From Maritimibacter sp. (lineage in GTDB: Bacteria; Pseudomonadota; Alphaproteobacteria; Rhodobacterales; Rhodobacteraceae), in the NCBI GenBank assembly GCA_002695005.1, contig NZNT01000002.1, positions 41,129-105,128 of the forward strand: a stretch of DNA of 64,000 nucleotides, written 5' to 3'. Made by a program: the position numbers and the translations under genes. A model generated the notes under the pieces. It saw only the letters and a list, made by a program, of their open reading frames with translations, was not told where the DNA came from and searched no databases. Every line of letters starts with the position of its first letter. The first letter of the stretch is position 1. Shown here piece after piece: positions 1-9,993 of this stretch.

Positions 1-1423
1 CGTCCGGCAATTTGGTCAGGAACCCATGCGCTGCCGCCGCTCTGGCCGCGGCCTCCACCTCGTCGTCGCTGGCACCGGGGCGGCCGAACCGGATGTTCTC
101 ACGCGCCGTATCGGCGAAAATCACCGCGTCCTGCGGTACGAGCGCCACATGCCGGCGGAACGCGCGGCGCTCCAGCTCGCGCAGGTCGATCCCGTCGATC
201 TCCACCGCGCCCTCGGCCGGGTCGTAGAATCGTTGCAGCAGCTGGATGATCGTTGACTTGCCCGCCCCCGACGGGCCGACCAGCGCCACCGTCTCGCCCG
301 GCTTCACCTCGAGCGACACGCTGTCGAGGGCGACATGCTCGGGCCGGGCCGGGTAGCGGAAGGTCACGTTGTCGAACCGGATTGCGCCCGTCACCGGAGT
401 GGGCAGCGCGCGGGGCGTTTCGGCGTCATTGACCTCATCCTCGGCGTTCAGAAGCTCGGCCAGACGTTCGGTCGCCCCGGCTGCGCGTTGCAGCTCGGAC
501 CAGATCTCGCTGAGTGCGCCGACGGAGCCCGCCACCATGATCGCGTAGATCACGAATTGCACCAGCGCCCCGATGGACATCTCGTCCGCCCGCACATCCC
601 GCGCGCCGATCCAGAGAACGCCGACGACACCCGAGAAGATCAGCGTGATAACGATGATCGTCATGGCCGAGCGCGTCGTGATCCGTTTCTGCGCCGAGCG
701 GAAACTCTCCTCCGTCACGTCGTGGAACACGGCCTTCGACGGCCCTTCATGGGTAAAGGCCTGCACGGTCTGAACGCTCAGAAGCGCCTCCGACGCCTTT
801 CCGGAGGATTTCGCGATCCAGTCCTGGTTCTCACGGCTCAGGACCCGCATCCGCCGGCCCAGCACGATGATCGGAATCATCACGACGGGCACCACGAGCA
901 GCACGAGGCCGGTGAGCTTGGCGGAGGTGAACAGCAACATGACGGTGCCGCCCAGAAGGATCAGGACATTGCGCAGCGCGACGGAAACGGAGGAACCGAT
1001 GACCGACAGGATCAGCGTCGTGTCGGTGGTGATCCGGCTCAGAACTTCGCCGGTCATGATCTTCTCGTAGAAGGCCGGACTCATCCCGATCACGCGGTCG
1101 AACACCGCGACACGGATATCGGCCACAACCCGCTCGCCCAGCCGGGTGACGAGGTAGTAGCGCAGCCCCGTGCCCAGCGCGAGAAGGATGGCGATCCCCA
1201 TCGCGGCCAGGAAATATTGGTCGAGCAGCGCATCTGCAGAGGAGGAAAACCCGTCGATTACCCGGCGCACTGCCAGCGGCATGATGAGCGAGATACCGGC
1301 GGTGAAGACCAGCGCCAGAAGCGCCGCCACCAACAAAGCCTTGTAAGGGCTGAGAAAATTCCACAATCCCCGAAGCGCGCCGATCCGGCGTGACTTCTCG
1401 CGTTCTTCCTTCAAGTCGGCCAT
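1..1423 (-). CDS. ABC transporter, fused permease/ATP-binding exporter (partial, C-terminus outside window)
   Basis: About 474 codons are visible from an ATG at 1423 (MADLKEEREK); the 3' end lies beyond base 1. The N-terminal ~310 residues form an exporter-type six-helix membrane domain. The nucleotide-binding domain follows, with Walker A GPSGAGKST near residue 380, a Q-loop (VPQDAVIF) and RENIRFGRPG as in MsbA/LmrA-type proteins. The signature motif and Walker B are not in the window. Such half-transporters dimerise in the inner membrane and export lipids or drugs; the substrate cannot be told. Full members are about 600 residues, so roughly 120 are missing. It is separated from ilvD by a hairpin-rich spacer. 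Confidence 0.9.
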   Translation of the reverse strand, partial: MADLKEEREKSRRIGALRGLWNFLSPYKALLVAALLALVFTAGISLIMPLAVRRVIDGFSSSADALLDQYFLAAMGIAILLALGTGLRYYLVTRLGERVVADIRVAVFDRVIGMSPAFYEKIMTGEVLSRITTDTTLILSVIGSSVSVALRNVLILLGGTVMLLFTSAKLTGLVLLVVPVVMIPIIVLGRRMRVLSRENQDWIAKSSGKASEALLSVQTVQAFTHEGPSKAVFHDVTEESFRSAQKRITTRSAMTIIVITLIFSGVVGVLWIGARDVRADEMSIGALVQFVIYAIMVAGSVGALSEIWSELQRAAGATERLAELLNAEDEVNDAETPRALPTPVTGAIRFDNVTFRYPARPEHVALDSVSLEVKPGETVALVGPSGAGKSTIIQLLQRFYDPAEGAVEIDGIDLRELERRAFRRHVALVPQDAVIFADTARENIRFGRPGASDDEVEAAARAAAAHGFLTKLPD

Positions 1424-1456
1424 GCGTCGTCCGTTCCGTGCCCCGTCTTTTCACCG

Positions 1457-1510
1457 TTCCCGAAATACTTCGGGGGAGTCGCGCGCCCCGCGCGACGGGG
1501 GCTGGCCCCC
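1457..1510. repeat. GC-rich double-hairpin intergenic repeat, copy 1
   Basis: An AAATACTTCGGGGG lead is followed by two back-to-back hairpins: GTCGCGCG/CGCGCGAC with a 3-base loop (1478-1496) and GGGGGC/GCCCCC (1497-1510). A structurally parallel element with the same AAATAC.TCGG lead lies at 8517-8579, so this is probably a dispersed palindromic repeat. It may also stop transcription between convergent or tandem genes. Confidence 0.6.
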
Positions 1511-1518
1511 AATCGCCT

Positions 1519-1541
1519 TGAAAACCGGGGACCGGTTTTCA
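1519..1541 (-). terminator. Perfect inverted repeat downstream of ilvD
   Basis: Ten-base arms TGAAAACCGG and CCGGTTTTCA enclose a 3-base loop, 44 bases past the ilvD stop. The arms end in T/A runs, which fits a factor-independent terminator for ilvD. No long U tract follows, so the assignment is tentative. Confidence 0.5.
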
Positions 1542-1584
1542 GGGCTCGAACTGCGCGGGCGCACGCCCGCACAATTCGGTCGCG

Positions 1585-3426
1585 TCAGCCTTCGCCCGGC
1601 AGGATACGAACGCCGCCCCTGTTGGCCGACGAAGCCAGCAGGGCATAGGCCTTGAGCGCCGTGGACACGGCCCGCTTTCGCGGTTCCGCAGGGGTCCAGG
1701 GCAACGGCCCCATCGCCTCGCGACGCGCGGCGAGCACGTTGTCCTCAACGGCCAGGTTGATCGTCCGGTTCGGGATGTCGATCTCGATCGTGTCGCCGGT
1801 TTCCACCAGCCCGATCATCCCGCCCTCGGCGGCCTCGGGGCTGACATGGCCGATCGACAGCCCGCTCGTGCCACCGGAGAACCGCCCATCGGTCAGCAGC
1901 GCGCAGGCTTTGCCCAGCCCCTTCGATTTGAGGTAGCTCGTGGGATACAGCATTTCCTGCATTCCCGGTCCGCCCTGCGGTCCTTCATAGCGGATGACGA
2001 CCACCTCGCCTTCGGTGACCTGTCCGGTGAGCACACCGTTCACGGCGGCGTCCTGGCTTTCATAGACTCGCGCGGTCCCGGTGAACTTGAGAATCGAGTC
2101 GTCCACGCCCGCCGTCTTCACGATGCAGCCGTTCTCGGCGATGTTGCCGAAGAGCACGGCGAGCCCGCCATCCTTCGAGAACGGCTTCTCGACGGTGCGG
2201 ATCACCCCGTTTTCGCGGTCGCGGTCGAGGTCCTTGTAACGGTTCTCGGTCGAGAACGCCTGCGTGGTGCGCACGCCACCCGGCGCGGCCTTGTAAAAGG
2301 TTTCGGTATCGGGATCGTTGGACACCATCACGTCCCACTTGGCGATGGCCTCCGCCATGGTCGCGGTGTGAACGGTCCGCGCATCGCCGTGGATCAGGTC
2401 GCCACGCAGCATCTCACCAAGGATGCCCATGATGCCGCCGGCGCGGTGGACGTCTTCCATGTGAACGTCGTCCTTGGCGGGCGCGACCTTGCACAGGACC
2501 GGCACCTTCCGGCTCAGGCGGTCGATGTCGTCCATGGTGAAGTTCACCTCGCCCTCGTGGGCCATGGCCAACAGGTGCAGCACCGTGTTGGTCGAGCCGC
2601 CCATCGCGATGTCGAGCGACATGGCGTTCTCGAAGGCCTCGAAGGTCGCGATCTCGCGCGGGAGGTAGCCCGGGTCTTCGACCTCGTAATGCAGCTTGGT
2701 GATCTCGACGATCCGGCGCCCCGCCTCGCGGAACAGCCGCTCACGGTCGGCGTGGGTGGCGAGCATGGAGCCGTTGCCGGGCAGCGCGAGGCCCAGCGCC
2801 TCGGCAAGGCAGTTCATCGAGTTCGCGGTGAACATGCCCGAGCACGACCCACAGGTCGGACAGGCGTTTTCCTCGAAGGCCTGCACCTGTTCATCGGTGT
2901 ATTTATCGTCGGCGGCGGCGACCATCGCATCCACGAGGTCCACGGCCTTTTCAAGGTCGTCCACGGTGACCTTGCCGGCCTCCATCGGGCCGCCGGAGAC
3001 GAAAATCACGGGGATATTCAAGCGCATAGCGGCCATCAGCATCCCCGGCGTGATCTTGTCGCAGTTGGAGATGCACACCATCGCGTCGGCGCAGTGGGCG
3101 TTGACCATGTATTCCACGCTGTCCGCGATGATCTCACGCGAGGGGAGCGAATAGAGCATCCCGTCGTGGCCCATCGCGATGCCATCATCGACGGCGATGG
3201 TGTTGAATTCCTTGGCGACACCGCCTGCCTTCTCGATCTCGCCGGCGACGAGCTGGCCCAGATCCTTGAGGTGAACGTGGCCCGGCACGAACTGGGTGAA
3301 GCTGTTCACAACGGCGATAATGGGCTTGCCGAAATCGTCGTCGGTCATGCCGGTGGCGCGCCAAAGGCCGCGGGCGCCGGCCATGTTGCGACCGTGGGTG
3401 GAGCGGCGGGAACGGTAAAATGCCAT
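1585..3426 (-). CDS. ilvD: Dihydroxy-acid dehydratase
   Basis: This 613-residue protein has the usual length of IlvD. The family converts 2,3-dihydroxy-isovalerate or 2,3-dihydroxy-3-methylvalerate to the 2-oxoacids that precede valine, leucine and isoleucine. Iron-sulfur cysteines sit in [12 protein letters not shown] and [19 protein letters not shown], and the C-terminal half holds [11 protein letters not shown]. The start chosen is the ATG of [12 protein letters not shown], with a GGAGAAAG ribosome site just upstream. The open frame extends 32 codons further back, but that extension looks unlike IlvD. The gene stands alone, facing away from the regulator at 3670. Confidence 0.97.
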   Translation of the reverse strand: MAFYRSRRSTHGRNMAGARGLWRATGMTDDDFGKPIIAVVNSFTQFVPGHVHLKDLGQLVAGEIEKAGGVAKEFNTIAVDDGIAMGHDGMLYSLPSREIIADSVEYMVNAHCADAMVCISNCDKITPGMLMAAMRLNIPVIFVSGGPMEAGKVTVDDLEKAVDLVDAMVAAADDKYTDEQVQAFEENACPTCGSCSGMFTANSMNCLAEALGLALPGNGSMLATHADRERLFREAGRRIVEITKLHYEVEDPGYLPREIATFEAFENAMSLDIAMGGSTNTVLHLLAMAHEGEVNFTMDDIDRLSRKVPVLCKVAPAKDDVHMEDVHRAGGIMGILGEMLRGDLIHGDARTVHTATMAEAIAKWDVMVSNDPDTETFYKAAPGGVRTTQAFSTENRYKDLDRDRENGVIRTVEKPFSKDGGLAVLFGNIAENGCIVKTAGVDDSILKFTGTARVYESQDAAVNGVLTGQVTEGEVVVIRYEGPQGGPGMQEMLYPTSYLKSKGLGKACALLTDGRFSGGTSGLSIGHVSPEAAEGGMIGLVETGDTIEIDIPNRTINLAVEDNVLAARREAMGPLPWTPAEPRKRAVSTALKAYALLASSANRGGVRILPGEG

Positions 3427-3620
3427 GTCTTTCTCCTTCGCGCGGGACGGGGCGTGTCTACTTCCAAGACGGCGCAGTAGCAATGACAAAGGCGCGTGAG
3501 CGACGATGCACCGCGCGTACACATCCTGTGCACACGCTGTACATACGTTTGTGCATACGCCCCGGTTTTCGGCCGATCACGCCCTATTCTCGCCGCAGTG
3601 CGGAATTATTACGTTCAATA

Positions 3621-3640
3621 CGTTCAATTTGAATTGAACG
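3621..3640. promoter_or_regulatory. Inverted-repeat operator upstream of the GbsR-type regulator
   Basis: Perfect 9-base arms CGTTCAATT and AATTGAACG are separated by TG. A further half-site ACGTTCAATA precedes it at 3611-3620. The repeat lies 30 bases before the regulator start and about 195 bases upstream of ilvD. A 9-2-9 palindrome beside a MarR/GbsR-fold gene is the expected geometry of an autoregulatory site; binding is inferred. Confidence 0.6.
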
Positions 3641-3669
3641 ATGAACCGCACAGACCTATATGGCCACCC

Positions 3670-4134
3670 ATGAACCGTGACCCGATTGAACAATTCATCG
3701 AACAGATGGGCTTTATGACCCAGGACGACGGCCTGCCGCGCATCGCGGGACAGGTGTTGGGCTACCTTCTGATCGAAGGCGAGCCGCGCACGCTCGCCGA
3801 GATTTCCGAGGCGCTTTCGGTTTCGAAAGCCTCGGCCTCGACCAATTGCCGGCAGCTTGCCGACAAGGGCATCCTGACCCGCGCCAACACGCGCGGGTCG
3901 CGGGCCGACAGCTATATGGCCGTGACCAACCCGGCCGAAGACATGCTTGCCGGCATGGCCGCCCGGTATCGCGCCCGCGCGCGGGCCATCGAAGACGCCG
4001 CAACCGGGTTTCCCGACAGCCACGCCGAGGCGCGTGCGCGGGTCACGGCATTCGCGAGATTCTTTCGGACATCCGCCGATTTCCTCGAGGAATGGACCGA
4101 ACGCGCCCAACGCCAGATGGCAGACTCGGAGTGA
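3670..4134 (+). CDS. GbsR/MarR-type transcriptional regulator of the efflux operon
   Basis: This 154-residue winged-helix protein reads MNRDPIEQFIEQMGFM at its start and has a recognition region SVSKASASTNCRQLADKGILTR typical of the GbsR branch (COG1510) of the MarR superfamily. The ATG at 3670 was chosen because the similarity to that family begins there; upstream in-frame codons run through the operator region. It is followed after 11 bases by the periplasmic adaptor gene and then the RND pump, so it probably regulates them, through the palindrome at 3621-3640. The effector is unknown. Confidence 0.8.
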   Translation: MNRDPIEQFIEQMGFMTQDDGLPRIAGQVLGYLLIEGEPRTLAEISEALSVSKASASTNCRQLADKGILTRANTRGSRADSYMAVTNPAEDMLAGMAARYRARARAIEDAATGFPDSHAEARARVTAFARFFRTSADFLEEWTERAQRQMADSE

Positions 4135-4145
4135 GAGACGTGAAT

Positions 4146-5363
4146 ATGCACAACCCCAAGCCCGACTGGGCGATGAACAAGCGCGAAAAAGCCCGCGCCG
4201 AGGCCATCGCGGCGGGCGAGACGCCGAAACGACGGAAATGGCCGTGGGTCGTTCTGCTGGTGCTGGTCGCGGGCGCGGCTGGCGGCGGCTATTACGCCCA
4301 GCAAAACGGGCTTCTGCCCACCCCGCCGGAACCGGCGGCCGAAGCGGCGCCCGAAGCGCCCGCCGAGCTGGTCGTGCGCCTCGCCCCGTTCGAAGTCACC
4401 ACCATCGCCCCCGGCACCCTGACGGAAACCCTGCGCGTCACCGGCTCTCTCACGCCGTCGCGACAGGTGCATCTGTCCGCTGAAGTGTCGGCGCGGCTGC
4501 TGGAGGTCACGGTGCGTGAAGGCGACTCGGTCAAGGAAGGGGCGCTTCTGGCCCGGTTCGACGTGAATTCACTGGAAAACCAATTGGCGCAGGCCCAGTC
4601 CAGCGCCGAGGCGACGCGAGTGCAGTTCAACAAGGCCCAGAGCGATTTCGAACGCACCCAGACCCTTGTCGAGCGCGAGCTTGCGGCCCCGACCGCACTG
4701 GAAAACGCGCGCTCCGGACTGGAACAACTCCGCGCGCAACTGGCCTCGCAGGAAACCGCGGTCGAGAACGCGCAGACCGCGGTCGAGAAGGCCCGCGTGA
4801 CCGCCCCGTTCGACGGTGTGATCGCGGAACGTCAGGTCGATGCGGGCGCGTTCGTCGCCACCGGCTCGCCCCTCTTCACCATCGTCGATCTCACCTCGCT
4901 CGAAGTCGAGGCGACCGCGCCCGTGTCGATCTCCAACAAGATCGACGCCGGACAGGTCGTGGACCTGCGCGTCGAAGGCTTCGGGGATGAAGCGTTCACC
5001 GGCGAAGTCGAGCGGCTGAACCCGATGGCCATTTCCGGCTCCCGGATGCTGCCGATCTATATCACGCTGGAGAACACCAGCGGCGAATTGCGCGGCGGCA
5101 TGTTCGCCACGGGCCGGATCACGCTGGAAGAGAAATCCGGCGCGATCTGGGTTCCCGTCGAGGCGATCCGCGAGGACGCGCAGGGCACCCATGTCCTGGT
5201 CGCCCGTGACGGCGAGCTTGTGCGGCGCGGCGTCGAAGTTGCCCGGGAGTGGGACAACGGAGCCAAGGTCGAGATCGCCTCGGGCCTCGAGACCGGCGAC
5301 ACCGTCGTGGCCGCCGCCCTGCCGGAGCTTCGCCCCGGTCAGAAATTCGCGTATTCGGAGTAA
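4146..5363 (+). CDS. RND efflux periplasmic adaptor (membrane fusion protein)
   Basis: 405 residues. A single membrane anchor near residues 30-45 (WPWVVLLVLVAGAAGGGYY) is followed by an acidic/Ala-Pro linker, a lipoyl half-motif, an alpha-hairpin (about residues 135-200, QLAQAQSSAEATRVQFNKAQ) and the second lipoyl half (VTAPFDGVIAERQVDAGAFV). It links the inner-membrane pump to an outer-membrane channel; no channel gene is adjacent. A GTG six bases upstream (4140) is better placed relative to the GGAG at 4128-4131 and is an alternative start. The gene ends 6 bases before the pump gene, so the two are surely co-expressed. Confidence 0.92.
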   Translation: MHNPKPDWAMNKREKARAEAIAAGETPKRRKWPWVVLLVLVAGAAGGGYYAQQNGLLPTPPEPAAEAAPEAPAELVVRLAPFEVTTIAPGTLTETLRVTGSLTPSRQVHLSAEVSARLLEVTVREGDSVKEGALLARFDVNSLENQLAQAQSSAEATRVQFNKAQSDFERTQTLVERELAAPTALENARSGLEQLRAQLASQETAVENAQTAVEKARVTAPFDGVIAERQVDAGAFVATGSPLFTIVDLTSLEVEATAPVSISNKIDAGQVVDLRVEGFGDEAFTGEVERLNPMAISGSRMLPIYITLENTSGELRGGMFATGRITLEEKSGAIWVPVEAIREDAQGTHVLVARDGELVRRGVEVAREWDNGAKVEIASGLETGDTVVAAALPELRPGQKFAYSE

Positions 5364-5369
5364 CCTGAC

Positions 5370-8300
5370 ATGTTCCTGACCCGCATCAGCGTCAGCCAGC
5401 CGGTCTTTGCCACGATGGTGATGGTCGCGCTCATGGTCGTGGGCATCTTCTCCTACACCCGCTTGCCTGTTGAGCAGTTTCCCGACGTGGATTTCCCGGT
5501 CGTGGCGGTCGTCACTTCCTACCCCGGCGCCACGCCGGAAGCCGTGGAAAGTGACATCATCGAGCCGATCGAGGACAGCGTGTCCACGCTGGCGGGCATC
5601 GATAACATCCAGGCGACGGCGCTCACCGGCTCGTCGCTCGTCATCATCCAGTTCGACCTCGAGGTCGACAGCGGCGTGGCCGTGCAGGACGTGCGCGACC
5701 GGGTGAGCCAGATCGCGCCGCTGTTGCCCGACAACGCGGGCGACCCGCAGATCCTGCGCTTCGATCCGTCCGACCTGCCGATCCTGTCGATCGGGGTCAG
5801 TTCGGACGAATACGACATCGGCACCCTCACCCAGATCACCGAAGACTACATTTCCAAGCGGTTTTCGAACCTTCGCGGCGTGGGCAATGCCGACGTCGTG
5901 GGCGGGCGTGCGCGCGAGGTCGCGATCCAGATCGACCCCGACCGCCAGACCGCGCTGAACGTCGGCATCGCCGAGGTCTCCAACGCCATCGCGCAGGAGA
6001 ATCAGGACGTGCCCGCAGGGGCGGTGACTTCAGGCGGGCAAAGCCAGTCGGTGCAGGTCGAAGGCCGGATCGAAACGCTGCGCGCCTTCGAGGACATCAT
6101 CGTCGCACGCCGGGGCGGCCAGCCGATCCGGCTGGGCGACGTGGCCGACGTGACCACCGGGCTCGCCGAACGCGACAGCCTCGCCATGCTCGACGGGCAG
6201 GACGCACTGTCAATCGACGTGCTCAAGACACAAGGGGCGAACACCGTGGACGTGGCCGAACGGGTCATCGAAGAAGTCCACAAGATGAACGAGGACCCGC
6301 AGTTCGAAGGCATCAAGATCGAGGTTCTCCGGGACAACTCCGAGCCGGTGATCGAAAGCTTCCACTCGGTCCAGTCGATGATCATCGAGGGGGCCATCCT
6401 CGCCACCATCATCGTGTTCCTGTTCCTCAATTCCTGGCGTTCGACGGTCATCACGGGCCTGACCCTGCCGATCTCGATCATCGCGACGATGACGGCGATC
6501 TATGCGATGGGTTTCACCCTCAACATGATGACGCTCATGGCGCTGTCGCTGTCGGTCGGTATCCTGATCGACGATGCCATCGTGGTGCGCGAGAATATCG
6601 TGCGACACCTGCATATGGGCAAATCCCACGTTCAGGCCGCTCTGGACGGAACGAACGAGATCGGGCTCGCGGTGCTGGCCACCACGCTCTCCATCGTGTC
6701 GGTCTTTTTGCCGGTGGCCTTCATGGAGGGCATCATCGGGCGGTTCTTCTTCCAGTTCGGGATCACCGTGTCGGTGGCCGTCCTGATCTCGCTCTTCGTG
6801 TCCTTCACGCTCGACCCGATGATGTCGTCGGTCTGGTACGACCCGGCCGCCGACACCACCCGCAAGCGCGGGATCATCGGGCGCGCCGTGGGACAGTTCG
6901 ACCGGCTGTTCGAATGGATCGGCGAACAATACGGCAAGCTTCTGAAGAAGGCGCTGAAGTTCCGCAAGACGACACTCTCGGTGGCCTTCGCGGCCTTCGC
7001 AGGCGCCTTCGCACTGTTCCCGCTGATCGGGGGCGAGTTCATCCCGGCCTCAGACACCGGCGAAATCCAGGTGGATCTGAAGGCGCCGGTGGGCACGTCG
7101 CTCGACCGGACCGCGCAGAAGATCTCGCAGGTCGATGCGCTCCTGCGTGAGCAGTTCCCCGAAATCGCGCGCACCTATGCGACGGTGAACTCCGGCACGG
7201 CCTCGGGCGACAACAACGCCACGATCATCGGCGTCCTCGTGCCCTCCGCCGAACGCGAGCGCACACCGCAGGAGCTGACCAGCCCGGTTCGCGAGGCGCT
7301 GATCGCCATTCCGGGGGCCGAATTCTCGGTCGGTGCGTCGGGCGGCATGGGCCCCGTGGCCCCCCCGATCGAAATCAAGATCTTCGGACCGGACCTGCGT
7401 GTTCTGGAACGGCTCGCGCGTGAGCTGTCCGAAGACCTCGGCGGGATCGAGGGGCTGGTGGACATCCGCACGACGCTCGACGATCCGCAGCCGACGCTGG
7501 GCATCGAGGTCGACCGCGACGCGGCCTTCGACCTCGGCGTCTCGCTCGCCTCGGTGGGCGACACCCTGTCGTCCATGCTGGAGGGCCAGACCGTCTCGGA
7601 ATGGACCTCGCCGCGCGGCGAAAGCCTCGACGTGGTCGTGCGCCTGCCCGAAACGGCCCGCAACGACCCCGCCTATCTCGGCGCGCTCCCCATCGCGCAG
7701 TCCGGCGCCACCGGGTCGAACGATGTCATCCGGCTCGACCAGGTGGCCACGATCACCCAGTCCGAAGGACCGGGCGAGATCAACCGCGAGGACCGCGAAC
7801 GCTCCGTGCGCGTCACCGCCAACCTGGAAAGCGGCGTGCGCCCCGGCGACGTCTCGGGCCAGGTGCAGGAGGCCGCCGCCGCGCTCGACTATCCGCTGGG
7901 CTACAATCAGGGCACCGGCGGCGAAGTGGAGGACATGCAGGACCTGGGCCTCGCCGCCGCGGCCGCCCTCGCACTGGCGATCATCTTCATCTACCTCGTG
8001 CTCGCCTCGCAGTTCGGCTCGTTCCTGCAACCCTTCGCGATCATGTCGTCCCTGCCGCTCGCGCTCATCGGCGTGCTGGGCGGGCTGCTCCTGTTCAACT
8101 CGACGCTCAACGTCATGTCGATCATCGGCTTCATCATGCTGATGGGCCTCGTGACGAAGAACGCGATCCTGCTCGTGGACAACGCCAACCAGCATGTGCG
8201 CGACGAGGGGCTCAACCTCTTCGACGCGCTGGTGATCGCCGGGCGGACCCGCTTCCGGCCCATCGTGATGACGACGCTCGCGATGATCTTCGGGATGCTG

Positions 8301-8498
8301 CCGCTCGCGCTCAACCTCCACGGCGGCACGGGGCAAAACGCGTCGATGGCCCATGCGGTGATCGGCGGGCTGATCTCGTCCTCGCTACTCACCCTCGTCG
8401 TGGTCCCGGTGATCCTCACCTATACCGACAGCCTGGGCCGCTTCGCCTCGCGCTTCACGCCCAAGGCCCCCGACGACGTCCACGCCCCGGCGGAGTAA
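5370..8498 (+). CDS. RND-family efflux pump, inner-membrane subunit
   Basis: 1042 residues, the full length of an AcrB/MexB-type (HAE-1) transporter. The proton-relay pair appears in [14 protein letters not shown] of helix 4 and the conserved lysine in [14 protein letters not shown] of helix 10; two large periplasmic loops separate the two six-helix halves. The family exports drugs, detergents or other hydrophobic compounds using the proton gradient. The substrate cannot be inferred. The sequence starts [19 protein letters not shown], typical of the family. It is the last gene of the regulator-adaptor-pump operon and is followed by a double-hairpin repeat. Confidence 0.95.
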   Translation: MFLTRISVSQPVFATMVMVALMVVGIFSYTRLPVEQFPDVDFPVVAVVTSYPGATPEAVESDIIEPIEDSVSTLAGIDNIQATALTGSSLVIIQFDLEVDSGVAVQDVRDRVSQIAPLLPDNAGDPQILRFDPSDLPILSIGVSSDEYDIGTLTQITEDYISKRFSNLRGVGNADVVGGRAREVAIQIDPDRQTALNVGIAEVSNAIAQENQDVPAGAVTSGGQSQSVQVEGRIETLRAFEDIIVARRGGQPIRLGDVADVTTGLAERDSLAMLDGQDALSIDVLKTQGANTVDVAERVIEEVHKMNEDPQFEGIKIEVLRDNSEPVIESFHSVQSMIIEGAILATIIVFLFLNSWRSTVITGLTLPISIIATMTAIYAMGFTLNMMTLMALSLSVGILIDDAIVVRENIVRHLHMGKSHVQAALDGTNEIGLAVLATTLSIVSVFLPVAFMEGIIGRFFFQFGITVSVAVLISLFVSFTLDPMMSSVWYDPAADTTRKRGIIGRAVGQFDRLFEWIGEQYGKLLKKALKFRKTTLSVAFAAFAGAFALFPLIGGEFIPASDTGEIQVDLKAPVGTSLDRTAQKISQVDALLREQFPEIARTYATVNSGTASGDNNATIIGVLVPSAERERTPQELTSPVREALIAIPGAEFSVGASGGMGPVAPPIEIKIFGPDLRVLERLARELSEDLGGIEGLVDIRTTLDDPQPTLGIEVDRDAAFDLGVSLASVGDTLSSMLEGQTVSEWTSPRGESLDVVVRLPETARNDPAYLGALPIAQSGATGSNDVIRLDQVATITQSEGPGEINREDRERSVRVTANLESGVRPGDVSGQVQEAAAALDYPLGYNQGTGGEVEDMQDLGLAAAAALALAIIFIYLVLASQFGSFLQPFAIMSSLPLALIGVLGGLLLFNSTLNVMSIIGFIMLMGLVTKNAILLVDNANQHVRDEGLNLFDALVIAGRTRFRPIVMTTLAMIFGMLPLALNLHGGTGQNASMAHAVIGGLISSSLLTLVVVPVILTYTDSLGRFASRFTPKAPDDVHAPAE

Positions 8499-8516
8499 CG
8501 TCTCCCTCTTCTTCGG

Positions 8517-8579
8517 TCCCAAAATACCTCGGAGGGGGCGGCGCGCGCCTCGCGCGCCGGGGGAGGCAGCGCCTCCCCC
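8517..8579. repeat. GC-rich double-hairpin intergenic repeat, copy 2
   Basis: The lead TCCCAAAATACCTCGGAGGG is followed by hairpin CGGCGCGCG/CGCGCGCCG (8539-8559) and hairpin GGGGGAGGC/GCCTCCCCC (8559-8579). The layout matches the element at 1457-1510 although the stem sequences differ, which suggests compensatory drift of a mobile-type palindromic repeat. It separates the RND gene from the convergent histidine kinase gene and may terminate both. Confidence 0.6.
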
Positions 8580-8655
8580 CGCCGCGTCGGCCTGCGCGCA
8601 AGCGCAGGACGGCGCAAATCCTGTGCGCGCTCCAGCGCGCGCCTTTTGAGAATCC

Positions 8656-9993
8656 CTACCGCGGAAACCGCAGGGTGACGGTCAGGCCCGGGTCCGCGTC
8701 GCCGAGGTCGAGCGTGGCGCGGTGGCTGTCGGCGATGGCGGCGACGAGGGCGAGGCCGAGGCCGTTGCCCGCCGTCGTGCGCGACCGTTCGAGGCGGTAG
8801 AGGCGGCGCAGCACCTTGTCGCGCTCGCCTTCGGGAATCCCCGGCCCGCTGTCGGCCACGATCAGCGCACCGTCCGGTGTCACCGCCACGCGGATGTCGC
8901 CGCCCGGCGGGGTGTGACGCAGGGCGTTCTCGATAAGGTTGGCGAGCGCCTGACCGATCAGGTCCGGGTCCCCTGTCACGTCCACGGGCGCGTCCGGCAC
9001 CTCGACGACGAAGCTGTCGCCCCGGTCCTCCGCCGACGGCTCGTAGAGTTCGGCGATGCGCGTCGCGATGGCGGCGAGGTCGACGGGACGGAGACGTTCG
9101 CGGGACGTGCCGCCCTCGATCTGGGCGATTTGCAGGAGCGCGCGGAACACCGACACGGCGCGGTCGGCCTCCTCGGCTGCCGCGCCGGCCAGGTCGCGGG
9201 TTTCGCCCTCGGGCAGCCGCGCTTCGAGATCCTGCAAGGTCACGCCGATCCGCTGGAGCGGTGTGCGCAGGTCGTGCGCGATGTCGGTCGTCACCTGCCG
9301 CAGCGTCTCGGTCGCGGCCTGCTGTTTCTCGGCCATCCGGTTCACCCGCGCGCCGATGCGCGACAGGTCGTCCCCCTCCCCCGTTTCACCGGACCGGGCA
9401 GCGAGGTCGCCGCCGGCGATGCGCTCCAGCACCGCCTCGATCCGCTCCACCCGGCGCGCTGACGCGCGGGCGATCAGGGCACCGATGCCCAGCGCGATCA
9501 GCACCGTGGGCAGGGTCGAGATCACGAGGAGGACGAAGAAGGTGTCGCCAAGCCGCGCCACCGGCTCGAGGCTCTTGGCCACGATCAGCACCCCGCCCGA
9601 GAGGCGGCGCACATCGTCCAGATAGCCCTCGTCCGACAGCCGCCGCTCCGCGCTCATCGCGGTGAAGCCAACGTCGCGCCCCTCCACCACGGCGCGGGCA
9701 TTGCCGGTGATGCGCCCGTCGTTGCCGATGAAGACGAAAACCGTATCGGTCGGGTCCGTCACCCGCGCCCGTGCCGCGACAAGGGTGCGCAAAGCCCCGG
9801 GCGAGGCGGAGATGTCGAGGCTCGCCATATCGCGCGCGAGATCGGCGTTGAGTTCGTCGAGCGTATTGGCCCTGAGCGTGAGCCAGGCCACGCCCAGCGA
9901 GGCGAGGTTCACCAGCGCCACGACCGTGACCAGCAGCACCGCCTGGCGCACGGGCGCGGAGCGGACGAGCCGGGCGCGGCGACGCTCAGTCAT
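8656..9993 (-). CDS. Sensor histidine kinase
   Basis: 445 residues. An N-terminal membrane helix (QAVLLVTVVALVNLASLGVAWL) and a second near residue 155-180 bracket a periplasmic sensor region. They are followed by a HAMP segment, a HisKA box with the phosphorylated histidine in TTDIAHDLRTPL, and an HATPase domain with NLIENALRHT, DSGPGIPE and GNGLGLALV. The kinase autophosphorylates and passes phosphate to the regulator encoded just upstream; its start overlaps the regulator's end by 8 bases. The signal is not known, but the divergent periplasmic protease gene points to envelope state. Confidence 0.92.
   Translation of the reverse strand: MTERRRARLVRSAPVRQAVLLVTVVALVNLASLGVAWLTLRANTLDELNADLARDMASLDISASPGALRTLVAARARVTDPTDTVFVFIGNDGRITGNARAVVEGRDVGFTAMSAERRLSDEGYLDDVRRLSGGVLIVAKSLEPVARLGDTFFVLLVISTLPTVLIALGIGALIARASARRVERIEAVLERIAGGDLAARSGETGEGDDLSRIGARVNRMAEKQQAATETLRQVTTDIAHDLRTPLQRIGVTLQDLEARLPEGETRDLAGAAAEEADRAVSVFRALLQIAQIEGGTSRERLRPVDLAAIATRIAELYEPSAEDRGDSFVVEVPDAPVDVTGDPDLIGQALANLIENALRHTPPGGDIRVAVTPDGALIVADSGPGIPEGERDKVLRRLYRLERSRTTAGNGLGLALVAAIADSHRATLDLGDADPGLTVTLRFPR

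Noticed and set aside
335..1393. 352-codon open frame on the plus strand
   Set aside because: It is antisense to the ABC exporter, its product is low-complexity and rich in His/Asp/Arg, and the exporter frame is clearly the real gene.
1846..3480. 544-codon open frame opposite ilvD
   Set aside because: It is the antisense shadow of a conserved gene with high GC; no family features.
7050..8354. 434-codon open frame opposite the RND gene
   Set aside because: It is a shadow frame with biased composition; the RND frame is well conserved.
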